DNA of 64,000 nucleotides from Mycteria americana. Lineage: Eukaryota; Chordata; Aves; Ciconiiformes; Ciconiidae. The stretch spans positions 266,001 through 330,000 of the forward strand of contig NW_027445658.1 in NCBI RefSeq assembly GCF_035582795.1, in the 5' to 3' direction. A program made the translations under genes and the position numbers. Positions within the stretch are counted from its first letter, which is position 1; every line of letters starts with the position of its first letter. Shown one piece after another: positions 48,366 to 57,467 of this stretch. The notes beneath the pieces were generated by a model that made no database searches, had not been told where the DNA came from, and worked only from the letters and a program-made list of their open reading frames with translations.

Positions 48366-48850
48366 AAAATGAGGAACAGGGCGTAGGACACTAGACGAGA
48401 GGAGAAAAGTGGCAGCCGGCTGGACAGTGGGGTGTAGCGAGAAAGCATGAGGCAGGGAACAGGACAGCAAGAGAAGGACCGGGACAGGGAGCCCAATAGA
48501 GGTGGAGAAAGAAGCAGCAGTGAGAGAGGAAGAGAGGGAGCAGAAAGAGGGAGAGGGAGCGAGACAGAGATCAACAAAGAAGGACAGGGAGCAGGATGGA
48601 GATGCAGGAAAAACCTGGGATGGACAGCACGACAGAGAGGGAGGAAAGAAGAATAGGGGCAGGAAGACAGAGACAGCAAAAATACCAACAGGCCAGAGAG
48701 AGGGAGGACCTAAAAGATGGGGACAGGGTGCTGCTCAGAGCAAGATGGAGAAAGGAGGTACGGGGAGCAAAAAACTATTGCAGCAGCATGGGAAGGAGAC
48801 GGGGCCAGTGGAGGGGCAGGGAGGCACCAGGACACAGAAGAGAGGTGACA
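48366..48850 (+). repeat. Purine-rich minisatellite block C
   Basis: Same motif family as blocks A and B (GACAGGGAGC, AGGACAG, GAGAGGGAG), about 480 bp. Confidence 0.85.
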
Positions 48851-48874
48851 GACCCCTGAGGGCCCTGGACTCAC

Positions 48875-48955
48875 TGCAGCTCTTGCTCTCGGCGCTGCCG
48901 GGAGAATTTGCCACTTCAGACGCTTCTTTCTCCTTCCCTCTTGCCTTCCTCTTTT
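48875..48955 (-). other. Candidate duplicated exon, copy B
   Basis: The 81-nt minus-strand open segment ends PGSAESKSCS and is followed by GTGAGTCC, as at 36,860-36,943. See copy A for alternatives. Confidence 0.35.
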
Positions 48956-48989
48956 CTGTAACTCCACTCACTTGGCTGTCCTCCACCTA

Positions 48990-49470
48990 CGAAAATACGT
49001 GGGTGTCTTACAGCTCTTATGAGACGAGGCTTCCCAGACACATAGCCTCGCTCGCTCGCGCACTACGCAGCCATACCATGCCTTTGGGTATGCATACAGA
49101 CTGCAGTGCACGCCGGCAGTCTGGCCTGCTGCAGACTATGAAGAGGGATCCTTCCTCACCCGGAGAGGCAGGCTCTCTCTTGCCTGCAGCGGGAGGCAGC
49201 TGCGGGCTGGCCGGCCTTCGATTTCTTCTTCTTTATCTTTCTCTGGCCTCTCCGGCTTCAGCTGCGGCAGCTCCTGTCCACAGCCAGGAAGCGCTCCACC
49301 TGTCCCTTTTTGCCTCCACGCCGCGAGGAGAGTGAGGCCAGGCAGAGACAACCCATGCAAGCCTGAGGTGGGTGCAGTCAAGGGCATCTCCAAGGGAGGA
49401 AGGGACAACCGTGTCCTCAGCGTGGCCTCTGGGAGAGGGAGAAGGAGTTCCTCAAGTTTCCTATGTGATT
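48990..49470. other. Non-coding, no recognised gene
   Basis: CpG-containing unique sequence. A plus-strand frame reaching 49,335 has a hydrophobic stretch but no recognised family. Confidence 0.4.
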
Positions 49471-49517
49471 GAAGAACCTCAGTCTAAAAATGTGGACTGG
49501 AATGATAGCTGTGTCTG

Positions 49518-49549
49518 TATATATATATATATAAAAAAAAATATATATA

Positions 49550-49592
<43 letters not shown>
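49518..49592 (+). repeat. (TA)n microsatellite
   Basis: Two TA arrays separated by A-rich and GTGTGTC spacers. Self-complementary, able to extrude as a cruciform. Confidence 0.95.
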
Positions 49593-49594
<2 letters not shown>

Positions 49595-49599
49595 ACAGG

Positions 49600-49683
49600 G
49601 AAAGTGGTGGTGATTAATTGGAATGTATTGGAAAGAGTAGGACCTGGGCATGACATAGATGGTATAGAATAAGGGGTGGGTAC
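49600..49683 (+). mobile_element. 3' end of ERV internal region with polypurine tract
   Basis: Ends AGAATAAGGGGTGGGTAC directly before the LTR at 49,684, as expected of a plus-strand primer. The rest of the internal region is missing upstream, where the TA repeat intervenes. Confidence 0.6.
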
Positions 49684-50093
49684 TGTCCTGGTTTTTGCTG
49701 GGATAGAGTTAATTTTCTTCTTAGTAGCTGGTATAGTGATGTGTTTTGGATTTAGGATGGGAATAATGTTGATAACACACTGATGTTTTAGTTGTTGCTG
49801 AGCAGTGCTTACACCAAGTCAAGGACTTTTCAGCTTCTCATGCTCTACCGACTGAGAAGGCTGGAGGTGCACAAGAAGCTGGGAGGGGTCAGCCACGACA
49901 GCTGACCCAAACTGGCCAAAGGGATATTCCATACCATATGGCGTCATGCTCAGTATGTAAACTGAGGGGAGTTGGCCAGGGGGGAGCCATCCCTGCTCAG
50001 GGACTGGCTGGGCATCAGTGAGCAGGTGGTGAGCAATTGCATTGTGCATCACTTGTTTTTGTACATTATTTTATCATTATTATTATTATTATT

Positions 50094-50124
<31 letters not shown>

Positions 50125-50318
50125 CTGTTCTTGTTGTAGTTGTTGTTATTATTATTATCCCTTCCTCTGCTGTCCTATTAAACTGTCTTTATCTCAACCC
50201 ATGGGTTTTAGTTGGTTTTTTTCCCCCCAATTCTCTTCCCCATCCCACCAGGGCCGGGGGGGAGGGCAAGCAAGCGGCTGTGTGGTGCTTAGTGGCTGAC
50301 TGAGTTTAAACCACAACA
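49684..50318 (+). mobile_element. Avian LTR, plus strand, complete
   Basis: Termini TGTCCTGG and CCACAACA. It carries the same conserved phrases as the satellite LTR fragment, then a (TTA)n(TTG)n microsatellite at 50,067-50,158 and CTATTAAACTGTC (ATTAAA-type signal) before the end. The same family occurs at 43,361 on the minus strand. Confidence 0.9.
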
Positions 50319-50560
50319 CTATCATATTGTTACCATTACCATTTTCTGGTAATCTGTGGTTATTTCGTTCCTACACAAATGTTTAGATTCAACTCACTTC
50401 TACTGAGAAATGAATCTGCTCTGCATCCTGGAGCCTGTATAAAGGTATGTTTAACACTGGGTCAGAGCTGCCTCTCTCATAGGGTGTCTCTAATAAAATG
50501 GGATCGCCCCAGTGCACTGCCAGAGGTTGGGGTCTTCTTCCAAAGTTGGTGCCAGGAATA
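50319..50560 (+). mobile_element. Possible second LTR remnant with primer-binding-like site
   Basis: AATAAAATGGG near 50,491, then a GTCTTCTTCC stretch and TGGTGCCAGGAATAGG at 50,547, which has the look of a U5 end and primer binding site starting TGG. No U3 edge is recognised, so this is tentative. Confidence 0.3.
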
Positions 50561-50984
50561 GGCATGAGCAACTGCTCCCCAAAAGGGCCTGTTGCTCCAT
50601 GGATTCAGGAGGCAAGAGCTCAATGCCATGTTATGGCCTGTTAGAGGGTTGGATTTAAGACTAACCCATCGTTGTCTAGTGACTGGAGATGGTGAATGGC
50701 CACTGAATTGCACTCCCATGGCTGTCGCACACGTGACATGCAGATGATGTCCTTAAGGAGGGGAGTCTGGAGCTGCCTGAAGAGCACAGGGTGTCTCCAT
50801 GAACAGCATGTGCCTGGGGCGGGCAGTGACTGGAGCCCCGCAAAGTAAGAGATCGCCCAAGGTGGAGTCACTGCAAGGGAAAGCGCTAAATCTTGTCTTC
50901 CTTGTCTTCAGGAAAACAAGGACTCTGCAATCCCAGAGGAGGCCATGGGGACCCAGCAGGCACAAGGAAGGGAGGCTGGAGAGT

Positions 50985-51310
50985 GAGTGGTGGCCTAACA
51001 TGAAGAAGGATGTAGTTTGCTGGTGTAAGAACCATCTTTCTTATGCCATGACCGACACACATTACGCTGGAGTCAAAGCCCCAGTCCAGCACCAACATAT
51101 TGAAGGCCCATGGACACAACTGCAGATTGACTTTGAAGGACCTCTGCCAGTGACAGCTTGAAACACCAAATGCATCGTGGTAGGAGTAGATCCTTTTAGT
51201 AAACGGTCTTAAGCCCTCCATTGCAAAACCAACACAGTGGCCACCACTGCAAATCTGCTGTTTAACAACATCTTTTCTCAGTGGGGTCAGCTCCACAGCG
51301 TCCGATCAGT
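50985..51310 (+). pseudogene. Retroviral integrase remnant
   Basis: Reads WWPNM, a CxxxH-like zinc-finger tail, QIDFEGPLP and, after an in-frame TGA at 51,159, VVGVDPFSK, the order of zinc finger and first catalytic segment of retroviral integrases. Its type differs from the gamma-type element at 22.5 kb. Further stops and no continuation beyond about 51,310. Confidence 0.65.
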
Positions 51311-51574
51311 AGTGTCCGATCTCAGCACCCCATATTGTTGCATGAGCACAACGTAACATGTCCCACCCTGGCTCTGTCATCCCATGGCACAGGGAAGAGG
51401 GAGATGCCAGTAAAGGGGGTGCGTTTGGCTGTTGAATGTGGGGTCCAATGTGGGGTGATGCACGTGAAAGAGACGCACCTGGGTGCTGATTCTGGGGGCA
51501 CCCCTGTTACAGCCCCCGGTGGCAGGCAGGAGAGCAGGCAGGGCTCATGGCCACTCTGCCCAGGACTAGCCCTG

Positions 51575-52150
51575 AGCTTGGTGAAAAATCTTTTCCTTAT
51601 CTCAGGATTGAACATCTCCTTTTTCACCCAACACCTGTTGTCTTTCATCCTCCCACCATGCACCATGGTGGAGAACCCGGCTCTGTATTGTCCATAACCT
51701 CCTTATAGGTACTGGTAGGCTGCTATGAGGTCCCCCTCAGCCTTCTCTTCTGCAGGTTGAACAAACTCAGCTCCTTCAGCCTCTGCTCAAAGGCAAAGTG
51801 CTCTAGCCCCTGACCATCTCAGGGGCCCTTTGCTAAAGCTCCTCCAGTTTGCCAACATGTTACCTGTATTGGGGGTCCCAAAACTGGATGCAGTATTCTG
51901 GATAATCCCTTCCCTCGATCTCCTGGCTGAGCTCCTGGTCATACAGCCCAGGATACTGTTGGCCTCCCTTGCTTCAGCGCACACAGCTGCCTCCTGTCCA
52001 GATTGCTGACCACCAAGACATTCTCCACAGAGCTGCTCCCTGGCCCAGCAGCCCCCAGCCTGCACCATTGACAGGGTTAGTCCCCTGCAGGGGCAGAAAC
52101 TGGAATTTGTCCTTGTGGGATTTCATGAGGTTCCTGCCAATACATTCCCA
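51575..52150 (-). mobile_element. CR1 LINE fragment (3' part of ORF2)
   Basis: On the minus strand it shows phrases of avian CR1 3' ends: CCAATAGTATCCTGGGC-like, TCCAGTTTTGGGACCC, GAGGCTGAAGGAGCTGAG, and AGAAGAGAAGGCTGAGGGG followed by ACCTCATAGCAGCC. It is diverged and truncated on both sides; the typical 3' octamer is not seen. Confidence 0.85.
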
Positions 52151-53220
52151 CCTGCTCCTTGAACCCTTTCCCTAAGCACAGAGTCCTGGAGACCTTTTCA
52201 GTAAAGACTAAGGCAAAGAAGGTATTGAGTCCCTCACTCCCATCTATGTCTGATGTTATTGAATCACCCTCCCCATGCAGCAGCAGCCATGCATTTTCCT
52301 TGTTCAGCCTTTGTCTCTATCGAGCAATAACTCAGTCTCACCAGGGTGAGCACAGAAATGGGGGGTGACAAGTGCCCTGGGCCACCTTCGTGGTCTGGCC
52401 ATGCCACCAAGGGCACAGAGCAGTCTCCTCTCCCCTGAACCTGCATGTCTTCAACCCCCTTCAGGAGACCCGGCTTTGCAGCACAAACCCACTGGTGTGT
52501 GCCCTCACCCTGCATGGCCACAAGCTATACACTGATGACTTTCTCTCCTGGGCACATTCTAGCCAAGCCCAGCTGTGTCCAAGCTCTCTCACCTCCCCTC
52601 TGCCCTCTCTCCACCTCCCCTGCCCTCTGCCCAGCCCAGCCCAGTCTCTGGTGGCCCCATGGTGATGCCCGTTGCAAGGTGCTGCAGACCTCTGGGCACT
52701 CACACCACAGCCCCAGCCCCTCTGAGGGGCACAGCAGCTGCTGGGGGTCAGTCCCAGAGATGGGGGACATCTGTAGCACAGGGAATCAGAGGTCAGTGGC
52801 ACCCTCTGTCCCCTCTGATCCCCTCCAGGAGATCCTAAGAGGGCTGCAGCCTCTCCGTGCCATCCCCTCTCCCCAGGCCAGCACAATAGCCCTGGCTCTG
52901 GCAGTCCTCAGGCTGCTTCTGCTGCCCCAGGGCCAGAGCAACCTGTCCTGAGCTGGTGCAGCTGGAAAGGGGTTTTCATTTCCCATTCAATCCTGCTCCA
53001 CTGAGGATGGATCTTAGACAAAGATGTTGCTGCAGGTTCATTTATTTTGCTAAAATACAGAGAGCCTGGCTCCTCATTTAAACAAAGTCTCTGGATCACA
53101 CAAGACAGGTGGATACATTGGTAGGAGGGGATGAATAATGACATTTCCTTGTAGACAACATCATCACAAGAGGAAAAAGATAAAAAACCGCAACAACAAA
53201 GGAAAGGCAGGCTTGGCCTG
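52151..53220. other. Non-coding flank of the olfactory receptor pseudogene
   Basis: No recognised gene. It is GC-moderate with CAGCCC-rich stretches near 52,620. It lies 3' of the receptor and may include its former 3' UTR. Confidence 0.45.
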
Positions 53221-54194
53221 TCACAACACACACAAGGAGCCACGTGCAGAGGAAAGTTGGCAGTCTATGATTGCTGAAATAAATCCAATCAGTTTCCTCA
53301 GGTCATCCTTGTGCTCCTTCTTCCTCATGCTGTAGAAGAGGAGGTTCACTGTTGGGAGCATCACCGCATACAGAACTGCCATGACCAGATTCAAAGAGGG
53401 TGAAGAGATTGAGGGGGGCTTCAGGTTGGAAAACATGCCAGTGCTGAGAAATAGAGAGACCACGGCCAGGTGAGGGAGGCACATGGAAAAGGCTTTGTGC
53501 CATCCCTGCTCAGAGGGGTTCCTCAGCACAGCCCTGAAGATCTGCACATAGGACAGCACAGTGAAAATAAAAGAGCCCCAAAATAGAAAAGCACTGAACA
53601 CAAGAAGCCCAGCTTCCCTGAGGTAGGAGTTGGAGCAGGAGAGCTTGAGGATCTGGGGAAGTTCACAGAAGAACTGGTCCACAGCATTGCCTTGGCAGAG
53701 TGGCAGTGAAAACATATTGGCAGTGTGCAGCATGGCGTTGAGAAAACCACTGCCCCAGGCAGCTGCTACCGTTTTGACACAAGCTCTGTTGCCCAGGAGG
53801 ATCCTGTAGTGCAAGGGTTTGCAGATGGCTATATAGCGGTCATAGGACATGATGGTGAGAAAATAAAACTCTGCTGACATCAAAAAGAGAAAGAAAAAAC
53901 CTGGGCAGCACATCCGGAGAAGGAAATGTCCCTGGTGTCCCACAGGGAAGTAGACACGGGTTTGGGGACAGTGGTGGAGATGGAGTCCAGGTCAAAGAGG
54001 GAGAGGTTGAGGAGGAAGAAGTACATGGGGGTGTGGAGGTGGTGGTTGCAGGCTATGGCTGTGATGATGAGGCCATTGTCCAGGAGGGCAGCCAGGTAGA
54101 TGCCCAGGAAGAGCCAGAAGTGCAAGAGCTGCAGCTCCCACGTGTCTGTGAATGGCAGGAGGAGGAACTCGGTGATGGAGCTGCTGTTGGACGT
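53221..54194 (-). pseudogene. Olfactory receptor pseudogene, OR14-like (avian gamma-c)
   Basis: A seven-transmembrane odorant receptor of full length (about 324 codons) but broken. Visible signatures, in order: NSSSITEF N-terminal glycosylation site, HTPMYFFLLNLSLFD in TM2, SYDRYIAICKPLHY at the end of TM3, FSMCLPHLAVVSLF in TM6 and NLLFYSMRKKE at the end of TM7, where the usual Pro of NPxxY is Leu. Two lesions: the codon normally used as start is ACG (54,192-54,194), with an upstream in-frame TGA and no ATG between, and one T is missing from the T-run near 53,895-53,901, shifting the frame before TM3. The mature receptor would sit in the olfactory cilium membrane. The T-run lesion could be a sequencing error; the start loss could not be explained that way so easily. 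Confidence 0.92.
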
Positions 54195-54224
54195 TTGCTG
54201 CCTCAGGGCATGGGGCACTGTCCA

Positions 54225-54850
54225 AGAAGGAAAAGGCAGTGACAGGCTGGGGGAGACGTCTCAGAGCAAAATAAAGGTATTTCTTACGGATCTTCCCCCT
54301 GCTACTCTCACCCCCTTTCCCTTTCCCAGGAGACCTTCCTTCAGCTCCATGGCTGGAGCTCTGGATTGTGCTGGCTTAGTGTCCTGTAAGGAGCAGAGCT
54401 TCTCCTCGCTGGCTACCCAGGAGTCAGCCCTGCTCTGCAGCAGTGGGTTCATGGGAATGGTAGGGGCAGGAGCCAGACCTGGTCTTTGAATTTGTCAGAT
54501 CAAACCACTCCTAATTCAGAAGGGCCTGTCAGCATCTGCACTCCCGCTGTTAAGGAATGGGAATGGCAGAAAGCATTTGCGGGGGGGTGGGGGGGTGGGG
54601 GGTTGTTATTTTTACAGCTCCCCCCCTTCTCACCTGTGGAGTGTTCTTGGCAGTGACAAGCTAGGGGAGATTTATCTGAGCAAAATCCGTTATTTGTCAT
54701 AGAACCCCCCCAAACTGCCTCTCCCCTTTCAGAGGCCTTTGTGCAGTCCCTTGCCTGAGTGCTGGCTTGTCATGGCTGAGGTTGCCACTGGGAGGAGGGG
54801 ACTCTGCAGTGGGCTCTGGAGGAGTTAGTCCTGCCCTACAGCAATGGGTA
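54225..54850 (+). repeat. Direct duplication 5' of the olfactory receptor
   Basis: 54,225-54,445 and 54,650-54,850 share GGCAGTGACA-GCT-GGGGAGA, GAGCAAAAT, TGTGCTGGCTT-like and CTGCAGCAGTGGGT/CTACAGCAATGGGT phrases in the same order. A G-rich tract (54,581-54,602) separates them. This may be a duplicated 5' exon or promoter of the receptor lineage. Confidence 0.6.
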
Positions 54851-57360
54851 AATAAGAACCAGAGAGCTGTGCGCTTCCATTCAGATATCCTGAAGGGAGA
54901 GTCGGCTTTTTCCTACCCCATGCACTGCATTGCCCAGAGGCCCACTGGTTAGAAAAGGGTTTGGACACCTCCCTACCATGGAGATATTTGCATGGCAGGA
55001 CTCACGGGTGTCTGAGCTGCAGCTGAAACCCTCATCCCCAGAAAGCCTCAAAACCAGAACCACAGCAGCACAGGCATGGGAGACACAAGGAAAATACCAC
55101 AGTGCTTCTGCTAGGACAGGCAAGGCCAGGGAGGGAAAGATGGACACTCAGGAGCGTCTGCTGTGCTGGAGGTCTGGCTTCCAAGGAGTTGATTCATGCC
55201 CGTCAAAACCATGCCTTTCAGGGCTGACAGGGAGCTTCTCCCATGGCCCTGCCAGACTATTCTGTTAGCTCTGTCCTCTCATTCCCGGCCCATGTCTCTG
55301 CTGCCTGGAGCTTCCCTGCCTGAGTTGTTTTGATGTCCCTGGGTCTCCTGCCTGTCGTTGCTCACAGACCCCATCCCACCCGCTGTGCGCTCAGCTCTGC
55401 CCTGCAGACACCTCCTGGCAGCAGGGCACTGCCCAGGGGCATCTCTGTGCATGCAGAGGCGAAGGAGCAGCTCAGACAAGTCCTAATGAGAGCTGGGGTG
55501 TCAGTGCCTTCTCCAGAACAGAGAAATAAATCCCCATCACCAACTGCCCACCCAGACAAGCAAGAGGAGAAAACTCTAAGCAGAGACACCTTTCCTTTCA
55601 GGTAACCCCCACCTTGACCTTCCTCTTTAAAACTCCCCTCCAAAATGTCCTGGGGGTGATGTGGAGCTGTGAGCGGCCCTGACCCACACAGCACCCTCTC
55701 AACAGCAGAAGGACCCTGCCCTGCTGGGGGTCGCTCCTTCCACCCACAGCTTCTCCCCACAGCACTGTGAGGAGCTCCTCAGGCAGACTGAGTGCTGACC
55801 CTGGCAGGCAGCAGAGTCGCTGCCCCAGCACACAGTCCCCTGGTGTGCAGGGACCCTGCTCTGAAGGACAGCCCTGGGCACCCCTTGCTGCACACATGGC
55901 TTCACAGCACTGCATCCATTCCTGGAAGAAGGGAGCTGTGATGCCCTGTCCCTCTGAGGGTGCAGCAGGGAATCACTGCTCACGAGTACATTCTCCTTGA
56001 AACTGGAGAAACTGTGAGGCTTGTTCTGACAGATGCTTCGGATCTTTTGGAGACCCCTCCAGGATACTCACGTGCACTGCCCTGCAGCCAGAGTCCTACC
56101 ATATAAAGACCTGTGAGGATTTCTCCCACACTGAGAGCTCAGCCGTTGTCCTACTTCTCTCCACCTCACTCATCTCCCCTCGGTGCCTGCAGGCAATGCC
56201 CTCAGCCCTGCTGCACTTTGCAGGGGAGCTGCTCCTGGGCAGAGCTGTCTCCCTGCAGTGCTGCTTGCTTGCCATGAGCTTCCTCCATCCCAGGAGCCCG
56301 GCCCAGCTCGGCAGCAGAGGACCAGCTCAAGGCATCACTTCCTCTGCCCCTTCTGGGCTCCCTGGAGATGTCCCAGGGGCTCCAGGGCTGACAGATCCTG
56401 AAAGGCAGAAGGGTCATCCCTGGGGAACGTACCTTTTAGCACCAATTATTCCTCTCTCAAGAGTGGAGCAAGACTGATCTCAGAAGCATGGTTTGTCCTA
56501 TCAAGGTGTAATTTGTAGCGAAGCTGGGCACACATCCCAGAGACACGCACAGACACACAGACACACACACGTGGAGGACACTGACATGGCCAGGCACACA
56601 GACTGCCACAGATGAGGTGCTGCTGTCAATAGCACTCACATGCAGGACTCACATAAAACACAGAGGCAGCCATGTCCTCTCCTCCCCTTGGGCTGGCAGA
56701 GACAGGAGGTCACCAGTGCGGGCACACACACGACACTCTCTAGGTTCACAAGCACACGCATGGTCACGGGTCCCTTGCGTACTGGCATAGCCCCTCTGTC
56801 CCCCCGATAGCCCCGCCCAGATCTCGTCCTTCTGACCCACCCCACAAGTCCCCTACACGCTGTCTGGTCCATCTTGGAGCTCCATGCAAAGAAGCAGCAC
56901 TCACACATTTGTCCCGCAGGCACTCCACACTTGCGTACCTCCCCAGGTGCCAGCATGGACCCTTTGCTCGCCTGATACCCCAGCCCGAACCCAAGGCCCC
57001 CCTAGTCACCAGCTGGTGCAGCTTGAAGTTTGCTGGGTAATGCACATGCACGTCCCATGTACACCAGGTTTGGGGAAGATACAGACTCTCACAGAGCCTC
57101 TCACTCACCTCACTCACGCTGGTCCCCCAGTAGGTGGTTTTCAGGACACACACCATTCCTGCCCTGCTGCCTGGTGGCCGAGAGCCCCACTCGCTCCAGT
57201 AGCTGCACTGAGACCCCTCACTTACTCCACTAGCTGCACTGGGACCCATGCCAGTAGCTGGCACCACAAGCCAGGGGTGCCTTCACCCCTCGGTTGACTC
57301 CCAGTAGCTGGCACCCAGCCCACCCATGCCAGCCCCCCAGTAGCTGGCACATAGTCCTTT
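54851..57360. other. Non-coding, no recognised gene
   Basis: Unique DNA between the receptor and the RIMBP3-like gene. A CAGTAGCTGGCAC phrase recurs three times near 57,251, 57,302 and 57,340, with related copies from 57,129. An ACACAC-rich stretch lies at 56,540-56,580. Confidence 0.45.
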
Positions 57361-57419
57361 CAGTTCACATACACGCAGGATGGAGAGTGAGATGACACAG
57401 AGAGATAGTTAAGAAAAGA

Positions 57420-57425
57420 TTTAAT
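57420..57425 (-). terminator. Poly(A) signal, ATTAAA variant
   Basis: The minus strand reads ATTAAA, 43 bases beyond the stop codon of the RIMBP3-like gene. A short 3' UTR would follow. Confidence 0.5.
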
Positions 57426-57467
57426 AAGAAGATATAAGAAGACAGGACAGGCATCATCTGTGTCCTG

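Noticed and set aside
46921..48372. 483-codon Pro/Ala-rich plus-strand frame after the retroviral RT
   Set aside because: It crosses the ZNF143-like array, a 26-base C-run and GC-rich DNA, and shows no domain. Several other frames are open over the same bases.
49684..50318. Solo LTR with target-site duplication
   Set aside because: The flanks do not match each other, and a polypurine-type internal end precedes the LTR, so I describe it as a 3' LTR with its internal region mostly lost.
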